Below are positions 17,026-24,509 of a stretch of DNA of 64,000 nucleotides, in pieces. This DNA is from Verrucosispora sp. NA02020 (GTDB taxonomy: Bacteria > Actinomycetota > Actinomycetes > Mycobacteriales > Micromonosporaceae): assembly GCF_013364215.1 (NCBI RefSeq), contig NZ_CP054923.1:2108001-2172000 (forward strand), written 5' to 3'. Under the pieces are notes generated by a model. That model did not search any database and was not told where the DNA came from. It saw only the letters and a list, made by a program, of their open reading frames with translations. The translations under genes and the position numbers were made by a program. Within the stretch, counting starts at the first letter, position 1, and the number at the start of each line of letters is the position of its first letter.

Positions 17026-17504
17026 GATTCCCCCGGGCGACCACCGGCCAGGTCCACCTCGAAGTCCGAGGTGCAGTGCGGGCAGGTGACCGCGGCGCGG
17101 GTGTGCCCCTCGGCGTTGATGCGGCGGTAGAAGTCCTGGAGGAAGGTCAGGTCCGAGGCGAACAGCCGTTCCACGTGTTCGGCCCGTACGTCGGTGATCG
17201 TGCCCAGCCGGGTGACGACCATGCTGAGCAGCACCACCGACAGGTATGCGGGGTTGTCCTTGACCCGCAGGTCGACCAGCGGACCGAGTTCGTCGCGGGC
17301 GGTCGCCAGCCGCATGGTGCCGTGCCGGTGCAGGGTGCCCGCCTCGTCGACGTAACCCCGGGGGAGTTCGAAGGAGAACTCGGTCTGGAGCCTCGGCGGC
17401 TCGGGCGGTGGTGCGGCCCGGCCGACCGGGGCGGCCCCGGGGTCGGAGTCCGAGCCGTCGAGCGGCTCCTCCGGGGCGGTGTACGAAACGGTTCGTCGTC
17501 TCAT
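17022..17504 (-). CDS. CIS tail-assembly protein with CxxC motif
   Basis: This 160-residue protein follows the tube gene. Its N-terminus is Pro-rich and disordered. From about residue 40 the sequence (TEFSFELPRGYVDEAGTLHR and VKDNPAYLSVVLLSMVVTRLG) resembles phage tail-assembly chaperones. The C-terminus has CPHCTSDFEVDLAGG, one CxxC knuckle. Only two Cys are present, so zinc would need dimerisation or other ligands. It overlaps DUF6760 by four bases. I infer a chaperone role during tube or tail assembly from position; this is not shown. Confidence 0.75.
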   Translation of the reverse strand: MRRRTVSYTAPEEPLDGSDSDPGAAPVGRAAPPPEPPRLQTEFSFELPRGYVDEAGTLHRHGTMRLATARDELGPLVDLRVKDNPAYLSVVLLSMVVTRLGTITDVRAEHVERLFASDLTFLQDFYRRINAEGHTRAAVTCPHCTSDFEVDLAGGRPGES

Positions 17505-17590
17505 CCGACCTCACGGCGTGCGGACCCGGCCCGAGTCGGGCCGGGAGTGGCCGCCGCTACCTCCCTTCACGCGGTCCGTGGCGGTGCACC

Positions 17591-18034
17591 TCAGGAACTG
17601 GTGATTTCCTCGAAGACGATGGTGATCTTCTCGGTGGCCGGGGACGTGTCGCCGGCCCGCAGGCTGGGGCCTTCCCACCGGCTCACCCAGGCGTTGCTCA
17701 GGTCCCAGCGGCGCTGCTCAGAGTTCTCCGCGTCCACCACGATCACGCTGATGTTCTGTCGGGCCGTGTTGATCGCGCCCTTCTCGTACGTGTCCTTGAT
17801 CCATTCGGTGAAGGCGCTGCTCTTGTCCAGGCCACGGGTGATGGTCACCTCGCCGCCCTTCCGGGCCCCCGGGATCTTGCGGATGATGTACTCCCCGGTC
17901 GGGGTGACCTGGGTGACCTCGATCGCGTCGAGTTCCACGGTGAGGCCGCTGACCTCCTGGACCGATTCGACCCGTGCCTTGCCCAGTTCCACCTGGAACC
18001 GGTGGGTTACGAAGGTGTCGCCCGTCTCCGCCAT
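17591..18034 (-). CDS. cis1: CIS inner tube protein
   Basis: This 147-residue phage-tail-tube protein (T4 gp19-like) has FQVELGKARVESVQEVSGLTVE, the GEYIIRKIPGARKGGEVTITRGLD hairpin and the closing TEKITIVFEEI strand typical of CIS tubes. It directly follows the sheath gene with a 50-base gap. Hexamers of this subunit stack into the needle driven out on sheath contraction; cargo is carried inside the tube or at the spike. The ATG at 18032-18034 is the natural start. Confidence 0.93.
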   Translation of the reverse strand: MAETGDTFVTHRFQVELGKARVESVQEVSGLTVELDAIEVTQVTPTGEYIIRKIPGARKGGEVTITRGLDKSSAFTEWIKDTYEKGAINTARQNISVIVVDAENSEQRRWDLSNAWVSRWEGPSLRAGDTSPATEKITIVFEEITSS

Positions 18035-18084
18035 CGCTGGCTACCGTCCTTTCCTTGCCGTCACTTGGGTGGGTACGCGTCGGG

Positions 18085-19641
18085 TCATTCGGAGACGAGG
18101 CTGGTGCTGTCGGAGTACTGCGACATCCGGAAGACGACGAACTCGGCGGGCCGCACCGGGGAGACGCCGACCTCGCAGACCACCCGGCCGAGATTGACCG
18201 ACTCCGGCGGGTTCGTCTCCCGGTCGCACTTGACGTAGAACGCCTCGGAGGCCGTGCTGCCGAAGAGTGCCCCGCCGCGCCACTCCTCGGTGAGGAAGGC
18301 GGCGATGTTGCGCCGGATCGTGCCCCAGAGCCGCTCGTCGTTCGGCTCGAAGACGGCCCACTGGGTGCCGAGCAGGATGGACTCCTCGATGTAGTTGAAC
18401 AGCCGGCGCACGTTGATGTAGCGCCAGGCGGGGTCCGAGGAGAGGGTGCGGGCGCCCCACACCCGGATGCCGCGACCGGGGAAGGTCCGGATGCAGTTCA
18501 CGCCGACCGGGTTGAGCAGGTCCTGCTCGCCCTTCGTCACCGAGTTCTGCACCTCGATCACGCCCCGGAGCACGTCGTTCGCCGGTGCCTTGTGGACGCC
18601 GCGCTCCGCGTCCGTACGCGACCACAGGCCGGCGACGTGCCCGCTCGGCGGCAGGAACCGGTGCTGCCCGCTGGCCGGGTCGAACACCTTGACCCAGGGG
18701 TAGTAGAGCGCGGCGAACCGGGAGTCGTACCCGGCCTCCTCCTGCCGCCAGGTGAGCACCTGCCGGGCGGTCAGCTCCGGCGGCGGATCGAGCAGCGCCA
18801 TCCGGTCGCCCATCTGCTCGCAGTGCGAGATGACCGCCAGTTGGACCGCCTTGACGTCCTCCAGGCTGATCCGGCCCTGCTGGTACGCGCTCATCAGGTC
18901 GGGTACCGCGATCATGGTGATCTCGTCGACCGCCTCCAGCCCGCCGAAGCCGGTCCGGGCGTCGGCGTCACCGACGTAGTCGTCGGCGGAGATCCGGGCG
19001 GGCAGGCCGGCGTCCTCGGCCGGCACCGGCGGTACGCTCACCGACTGTTTGGAGGGCCGGGCCAGCGAACTCGCCGGTGCCGCCTCCTCGACCGCGATCA
19101 GCTTCGACCGTTCCCGCACCTGGTTGACCACGTACGCCTTGGTGTTGCGCTTCGCGGAGACGTCGAACGCCTCCCGTTCCGTGCCGCCCTGCCGGACGAC
19201 CAACCGGAACCGGTCCTCCGGCACGGACTCGCCCTCGACGTCGGCCACCTCCACGGTCAGCTCACCGGCGTCACCGGAACCGGGCAGCGCGGTGACGGTG
19301 AAGGTGCCGAGCGCCACCGACGGCCCGGTGACCGTGCGGCCCGCCCTGGTCGACCCGGTCGCCTCGGTCGCCGCCTCCGGGGCACCGACCCGCACCACGT
19401 AGCAGATGCCGCCGCCGTTGGCGAAGTAGCCGTACACCGCGTGCGCGAGGTAGGCGTCGTCGAGCGCCTCCCCGAACGTCTGGACGAACTGGCTCCAGTT
19501 GGTCACCAGGGTCGCGGTGTGGAACGGCCCCCTGGCGGCGAAGCCCACGAAGGCGGCGACGGCGGTGCCCACACCCTCGATCGGGCGCGAACCGCTCGGC
19601 ACCTCCTCCACGTACACCCCGGGTGACAGGTACGACGGCAT
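18085..19641 (-). CDS. cis2: CIS contractile sheath protein
   Basis: This 518-residue sheath protein has the phage tail sheath N-terminus MPSYLSPGVYVEEVPSGSRP and VAAFVGFAARGPF. The conserved C-terminal domain includes INVRRLFNYIEESI and TQWAVFEPNDERLWGTIRRN, followed by GALFGSTASEAFYVKCDRETNP, the region that docks on the tube and interlinks neighbours. The ATG at 19639-19641 has GAGGGAG upstream, so the longer open frame is rejected. The length is normal for CIS sheaths. It heads the structural run and is the most diagnostic gene of the cluster. Confidence 0.95.
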   Translation of the reverse strand: MPSYLSPGVYVEEVPSGSRPIEGVGTAVAAFVGFAARGPFHTATLVTNWSQFVQTFGEALDDAYLAHAVYGYFANGGGICYVVRVGAPEAATEATGSTRAGRTVTGPSVALGTFTVTALPGSGDAGELTVEVADVEGESVPEDRFRLVVRQGGTEREAFDVSAKRNTKAYVVNQVRERSKLIAVEEAAPASSLARPSKQSVSVPPVPAEDAGLPARISADDYVGDADARTGFGGLEAVDEITMIAVPDLMSAYQQGRISLEDVKAVQLAVISHCEQMGDRMALLDPPPELTARQVLTWRQEEAGYDSRFAALYYPWVKVFDPASGQHRFLPPSGHVAGLWSRTDAERGVHKAPANDVLRGVIEVQNSVTKGEQDLLNPVGVNCIRTFPGRGIRVWGARTLSSDPAWRYINVRRLFNYIEESILLGTQWAVFEPNDERLWGTIRRNIAAFLTEEWRGGALFGSTASEAFYVKCDRETNPPESVNLGRVVCEVGVSPVRPAEFVVFRMSQYSDSTSLVSE

Positions 19642-19881
19642 GACACGCTCCCTCGGGCACGACGGCGATCCGTGAGGAGAAGTCTGGTCACGCCCGGTGG
19701 CGGCAACCATGACTCGACGGGCGGGCGGCGGGGAAGCGGCCACTACCCGAAGGGGCAGTCCACCGGGAGTGCCGTCAGATGGCGGATGTCTTTCCGGACG
19801 GGGGCCGGAGAGGCTCCGCGTACCCGGGGGACACCCCGGAGTCTCCGCCGCGTTCGCGGCCCGGATCCCGGGAGTGGTCGG

Positions 19882-20856
19882 ATGCCCATCCTCAGGCGAG
19901 ACGTCCCCGCCGGGATCGTGCTGGAACCCGCCGCCCGACGGTTCGCCGAGGCGACCGCGCGACCGCCGTACCTGCACGAGCTCGGGCCGGAGCGGGGCCG
20001 GCGGGTCCTGGACGACCTCCAGTCCGGGAACCTCGCCAGGCCCGACGCCGACCTGGACGAGCGGGTGGTGCCCGGCGGGCCGGGCGGCGAGATCGCGGTC
20101 CGGGTGGTCCGACCGGCCGGTGCCATCGGCCGGCTGCCGGTGATCCTCTATCTGCACGGCACCGGCTGGGTCCTCGGCAACTGCGGCACCCACGACCGGT
20201 TGGTCCGGGAGTTGGCCGTCGGCACCGGTGCCGCCGTGGTCTTCCCGTACTACAGCCTCGCGCCCGAGGCGTGCTACCCGGTGGCGGTCGAAGAGTGCCA
20301 CGCGGTGCTGCGCTGGCTCGCCGGACCGGGTGCGGCCGACCTGGACGGTGAGCGGATCGCCGTGGCCGGTGACTCGGTGGGCGGCACCCTGGCGACGGCG
20401 GTGACGCTGCTGGCCAAGCGGCGCGGCACGCCACGACCGGTCGGGCAGGTGCTGTTCTATCCGGTCACCGACGCCCGCTTCGACACCGCGTCGTACCGGA
20501 TGTTCGCCGAGGGCTTCCACCTGCGCCGGGACACCATGCGCTGGTTCTGGGACCAGTACGCGCCGGACGAGGCGGTGCGGGCCGAGGTGGCCGCCTCGCC
20601 GCTGCGGGCAGCCCCGGAACACCTCGCCGGACTGCCGCCTGCGCTGGTCGTCACCGCCGAGGCCGACGTGCTGCGGGACGAGGGCGAGGCGTACGCCCAC
20701 CTGCTGCGGTCGGCCGGTGTGCAGGTCTCGGCGACCCGCTACCAGGGGGTCATCCACGACTTCGTGATGCTCGACGCGTTGCGCGGCACCGAGGCGGCCG
20801 AGGCGGCCATCCACCAGGCGGTCACCTTCCTCAAGCGGGTGCTGCGGCTGGCCTGA
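19882..20856 (+). CDS. Alpha/beta hydrolase (HSL/AB_hydrolase_3 family)
   Basis: This 324-residue esterase/lipase-like protein of the hormone-sensitive-lipase group has the oxyanion motif HGTGW (92-96; HGGGW is usual), a nucleophile elbow GDSVGG (Ser165), the acid in VVTAEADVLRDEG (Asp262) and the base in GVIHDF (His292). All catalytic positions are present. No signal peptide is seen. The gene reads against the CIS genes, between the sheath and the cargo-like gene. It lacks the AGNAAV motif of the two neighbouring cargo proteins, so a cargo role is not supported by sequence. The ATG at 19882 is chosen because family similarity begins soon after; upstream in-frame codons look non-coding. Confidence 0.85.
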   Translation: MPILRRDVPAGIVLEPAARRFAEATARPPYLHELGPERGRRVLDDLQSGNLARPDADLDERVVPGGPGGEIAVRVVRPAGAIGRLPVILYLHGTGWVLGNCGTHDRLVRELAVGTGAAVVFPYYSLAPEACYPVAVEECHAVLRWLAGPGAADLDGERIAVAGDSVGGTLATAVTLLAKRRGTPRPVGQVLFYPVTDARFDTASYRMFAEGFHLRRDTMRWFWDQYAPDEAVRAEVAASPLRAAPEHLAGLPPALVVTAEADVLRDEGEAYAHLLRSAGVQVSATRYQGVIHDFVMLDALRGTEAAEAAIHQAVTFLKRVLRLA

Positions 20857-21010
20857 GCGGTGCGCCGCCGATGCCCGCCCGCGTCGCCGGCACTTCCCGA
20901 TCCGACCCGGGTGCCTTTCCCGGAGATGTGCCCTCGCGGTCACCGTCACCTGCCCGTCCGGCCGCGAGACTTGTGGACGGCAGGACGTCCGGCGGGCCGG
21001 AAGGAGCACG

Positions 21011-22600
21011 ATGCGGGCCGGAGAGTGGCGCCAGGACCAGGGCGAGCGCGGTACGGGAGGGTCGGTCCGTCGCGGTGGCACCGCGTCCGGTGCCCGGCCG
21101 GAACATCCGATCATGGCGCTTCAGCACGCCGCCGGGAACGCGGCCGTCGCTGCGGCACTCTCCGGTGAGCACGGCGGCGCACCCGCCCTGCCGGTGCAGC
21201 GGGCGCCTGGCGGTGCCCAGTCGGCCGCGACCGAGCAGGCGGCACCGGACTACACCCCGCGCCTGTCCCGGGGACCGCTGCTCAGCCCCGCTGAGCGGGA
21301 TGCGATCGAGGCGGCCGGTCCCGGCAGTGCGGTGCAGGCCGAGACCGGGTCGCTCGAGGAGGCGAACAGGTACCTGGACACCGGCAAGTACTACGACTGG
21401 CTGCAACTGCCGCCGGGAAGGCGGCTGTTCGCCGCGACCGTGGCCTGGGATCGGCGGACGCAACCCGGGAACCGTCGCGACACCCCCGCGTACGTGCTGG
21501 CCCGGGGCATCAAGATGCGGTCCGTACCCGAGGGTGACCCGCTGCGTGCGGAACTGGAAGCGGAACTGACCACCGACGTGCGCGACACGTTCGCGGCCAC
21601 CCTCGCCGCCCCGGATCTCCAGGCCGGCCAGGAGAGCACCGAGGGACTCAGTGCGCAGGAGATCGAGGCGTTCAACCGAAAGAACCAGCAGGCCAACACG
21701 CTGCTCCGGCGGCTGTTCGTGATCATCCAACAGGGTCTGGAGGTGGCCGGCGCCGAGGGCAAGTACTCGGCGGACCGGCAGTGGCGTCACCACACCGGAG
21801 CCGTGGCGCGGGCCCTCGCGCACGGCGGGCGGGTCAACGTCCGGGTGGAGATCCCCCGGGAGGAGACGGCGGAACCGATCGGTGGCAGGTCGCTGCCGGA
21901 GTGGTTGGGGATGCGGAACCTGCCGAAGCGGGCGTTCAGCACGCACGACATGACCGGCGGCAGCGAGGAGACGCTGCGCGAGGTCGGCGCTGTGAAGGCG
22001 ACGGCCGGCAAACTCTTCAAGTACCCCCGTCGCGACGAGCGTGGCGCGGACATCGCGGCCGGTGGGATCGGCAGCCGTGACTTCAACGGTGACGTGGTGC
22101 TCCCCAACGGCGTGCACGGCCACATCCTGCTCGTCTACAAACCGCCCACCAGCAGCGATATCGGCTGGCTCCAGATCGGCCTGGAGACCACCGCCCCCGA
22201 ATCGGTGGCGGACACGTTGCTGCATGCGATCGGGCTGTCCAAGTCGGATCCGAACGCCCCGCGGAATCCGGTCGGATACCGCCACACCGCCAAGTCCACC
22301 GAGGCGACCGCCAACCCGGCGTCCAGTGTCGGCGGGCTCAAGCAGGACAAGATCGGGGTGGGCAAGCTGGACACCATGCGGGTCACGCTCGGCGGCGACT
22401 GGCTGCGCAAGCTCAAGGCGGAGGACGCCAAGCTGACCGCGCAGATCAACCGGGCGGGCCAGGACGAGCGCCGGCTGCGGGAGATCTTCACCGCGCTGGT
22501 CGGCACCGGCGACGACTACGCACAGCTCGTCGCCGACGAGCCGACGGTCGCCGCGCCCGAGCCCGACGACCCGGACGAGATCAGACCCGCCCCCAGATGA
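21011..22600 (+). CDS. Putative CIS cargo protein, unknown C-terminal domain
   Basis: This 529-residue protein opens with a disordered, Gly/Arg-rich segment and then ALQHAAGNAAVAAAL (about 36-50) and LPVQRAP (about 60-66). The same AGNAA...VQR signature occurs in the neighbouring DUF4157 protein, and it recurs in actinobacterial DUF4157/CIS cargo. The rest (about 75-529) matches no family I recognise. It has a helical region at 95-260, then a mixed region with RAFSTHDMTGGSEETLREVG, FNGDVVLPNGVHGHILLVYK and a Lys-rich helix near 455. The ATG at 21011 follows GGAAGGAG. It converges on the DUF4157 gene across a shared terminator. I infer that it is delivered by the CIS; a toxin role is unproven. 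Confidence 0.7.
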   Translation: MRAGEWRQDQGERGTGGSVRRGGTASGARPEHPIMALQHAAGNAAVAAALSGEHGGAPALPVQRAPGGAQSAATEQAAPDYTPRLSRGPLLSPAERDAIEAAGPGSAVQAETGSLEEANRYLDTGKYYDWLQLPPGRRLFAATVAWDRRTQPGNRRDTPAYVLARGIKMRSVPEGDPLRAELEAELTTDVRDTFAATLAAPDLQAGQESTEGLSAQEIEAFNRKNQQANTLLRRLFVIIQQGLEVAGAEGKYSADRQWRHHTGAVARALAHGGRVNVRVEIPREETAEPIGGRSLPEWLGMRNLPKRAFSTHDMTGGSEETLREVGAVKATAGKLFKYPRRDERGADIAAGGIGSRDFNGDVVLPNGVHGHILLVYKPPTSSDIGWLQIGLETTAPESVADTLLHAIGLSKSDPNAPRNPVGYRHTAKSTEATANPASSVGGLKQDKIGVGKLDTMRVTLGGDWLRKLKAEDAKLTAQINRAGQDERRLREIFTALVGTGDDYAQLVADEPTVAAPEPDDPDEIRPAPR

Positions 22601-22616
22601 GGCCGGACCGGCCGGA

Positions 22617-22654
22617 CACCTTCGTCGAGGGGCCCAGGCCCCTCGACGAAGGTG
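22617..22654. terminator. Bidirectional terminator between two cargo genes
   Basis: A perfect 18-bp inverted repeat (22617-22634 with 22637-22654) and 2-base loop lie between the convergent ends of the two cargo-like genes. It is the strongest hairpin in this part of the cluster. Confidence 0.85.
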
Positions 22655-22660
22655 CGCGGA

Positions 22661-24496
22661 TCAGATGGCGCGGAATCCCTTCCTACCGTCCATGTTGTCC
22701 TCCAGTCGCACGGCGGGCACGTCGAGCAGTTCGTTGATGCCGGGGAACTCGTTGGGCAGTGCCGTGCCGCCCGCGACCGCCGGGGTCCCCGGGGAATTGG
22801 TGTGGGCTTTGGCGTGTGACTCGCCGGCCTGCATCAGGTACTTGCCCGGGTCGCCGCCCGAGGCGACGGTCTTCGCCCGGTCTCGCCGGACCACCTGTTC
22901 ACCGTAGGTGTTCAGCAGGACGGCGCGATTGTGGATGTTCATGCCGACCTGGCGCGCGGGCCGACCGCCGGTGCCCTTGACCCGCATGCCCGTGCTCCGT
23001 GCCTCGGCCAGGAATCCGGCGAGGTCGACGGCGTGTGACCGCTGGTAGGTGTTGCAGAAGTTGGTCAGCTCCCGGCTCATCACGCCGCTGCCGAGATAAG
23101 CGTCGACCAGGTTCTGGTGCACGTCCTCCCGGAGCGACTCCAGATAGAGCGTCCGTACCCCGTTCTGGCGTAGCCGGGCCATATGGTCGACGGCCCAGGC
23201 GAAGAACGGCTCCGCACGGTGCGCTCCGCCGATGACCAGACCGTCGTTGAAGGTCAGCAGCATGTCCGTCGCGTCGGCCGCCGGCATCTGGATCCCGCGT
23301 AGCAGGGCCGTCGTGACATCCCGTCGGGCCTGCGCGTTCTCGGGCCCGGATTCGTTCTGGTACTGCGCCTCCCTGTTCACCGCGTCGGTGGCGAGCTGTT
23401 GGTCCCTGCCGTCCTGGGCCTGCCAGTACGGCAGGGAGGCCGGATCAAGACGACCAAGCTCCTCCATCATCTCCGCGTTGCTACGGGCACCTGTGACCCC
23501 GCCCGCCAACGTGATGCCCACCTGTTGCGCCACGTTGGTAAGCGCGGTGCCGAGCTGGTATCCCGTTCCCGGTGGACTCATCTCGCTCAGCGAGGTGAGG
23601 TCGGTGTCGAGGCGGATCCGCTCCTTGTGCGGGATCTGCCCGGTGGCTGCCCGGTAGGCGGCGTCCAGTGGGGTCCAGGCGGCCGCCTGGTCCACCTGGG
23701 TGGCGGGACGCCGGTTCGAGCGTGACCGGCGCGGCCCGCGCACCTGCACCGACGGACCGGGCGGCTCCCGGTGCAACTCGTCGGCGCTGACCCGCTGCAC
23801 CGAGGGGGAACCCGCCGACGACTCGGTGGGCGCGGACATGCCCGCCTGCGGTGCCTGCTGGACGTCGTGCGCTGGCGGCGGCGCGCTCAGGGCCCGGTGG
23901 GCGTTCGCCTCGGCTGCCCGTTCGAAGGCGTCACCCGGGTCGGAGACCCGCTGGCCGTGACCGTTGTCGGTGCCGGCGACCGGGCCGGAGCGTTGCTGGA
24001 TGACGTGGGTGAGTTCGTGGGCCAGGGTGTGCCGGTCGCTCCCGCCCCGGCCGATCACCACGTGCGATCCCGACGTGAAGGCGCGGGCCTCCACCTCCGC
24101 CGTCGAACGCTCGGCGAGCGCGCCGGTGTGCAGGCGTACGTCGGAGAAGTCCGCGCCCAGCCGGGCCTCCATGTCCTGCCGTACCGGCCCGGCCAGCGGG
24201 CTGCCGGCCGAACGCAGCACCTCGTTCACCGCCGACCGCTGGATCGGCTCCGACTCGTGGCCGTGGTCCGGGTCGGCGCACCGCATCCGCTGCACCGCCC
24301 GGGTGGCCGCCGCGTTGCCGGCCCGCTGTTGCAGGTCCAGGATGGTGGCCGCCGCACCACTCGGCCCGACGCCGACCGGCCCGACGGGCACCGCACCCGT
24401 CTCCGTTCGGGCCTGCTCGGCACCGGTGGTCTCCGGTTTGGCGGGCGTGACGGGGCGGGCCGAGACGTCGCGGCCGGCCGGGTCGTGTGCTCGCAT
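22661..24496 (-). CDS. DUF4157 (eCIS core) protein with Tiki/PMT-C2-like toxin domain
   Basis: This 611-residue protein has three parts. Residues 50-71 carry ILDLQQRAGNAAATRAVQRM, the cargo-type signature. Residues 85-205 are a DUF4157 metalloprotease-like domain with HTLAHELTHVIQQRSG (HExxH, His160/Glu161/His164), which marks CIS-associated proteins. From about 410 the sequence has IGGAHRAEPFFAWAVDHM, LYLESLREDVHQNLVDAYL, STGMRV and QAGESHAKAH, ending in PGINELLDVP. This pattern matches the Tiki/ChaN-like domain found in Pasteurella toxin C2 and membrane-targeted effector toxins. The ATG at 24496 is preferred; the frame upstream overlaps the ATPase end. It is followed by a shared terminator. 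I infer a proteolytically matured, CIS-delivered toxin. Confidence 0.82.
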   Translation of the reverse strand: MRAHDPAGRDVSARPVTPAKPETTGAEQARTETGAVPVGPVGVGPSGAAATILDLQQRAGNAAATRAVQRMRCADPDHGHESEPIQRSAVNEVLRSAGSPLAGPVRQDMEARLGADFSDVRLHTGALAERSTAEVEARAFTSGSHVVIGRGGSDRHTLAHELTHVIQQRSGPVAGTDNGHGQRVSDPGDAFERAAEANAHRALSAPPPAHDVQQAPQAGMSAPTESSAGSPSVQRVSADELHREPPGPSVQVRGPRRSRSNRRPATQVDQAAAWTPLDAAYRAATGQIPHKERIRLDTDLTSLSEMSPPGTGYQLGTALTNVAQQVGITLAGGVTGARSNAEMMEELGRLDPASLPYWQAQDGRDQQLATDAVNREAQYQNESGPENAQARRDVTTALLRGIQMPAADATDMLLTFNDGLVIGGAHRAEPFFAWAVDHMARLRQNGVRTLYLESLREDVHQNLVDAYLGSGVMSRELTNFCNTYQRSHAVDLAGFLAEARSTGMRVKGTGGRPARQVGMNIHNRAVLLNTYGEQVVRRDRAKTVASGGDPGKYLMQAGESHAKAHTNSPGTPAVAGGTALPNEFPGINELLDVPAVRLEDNMDGRKGFRAI

Positions 24497-24509
24497 CGCT
24501 GCCCCCTCG

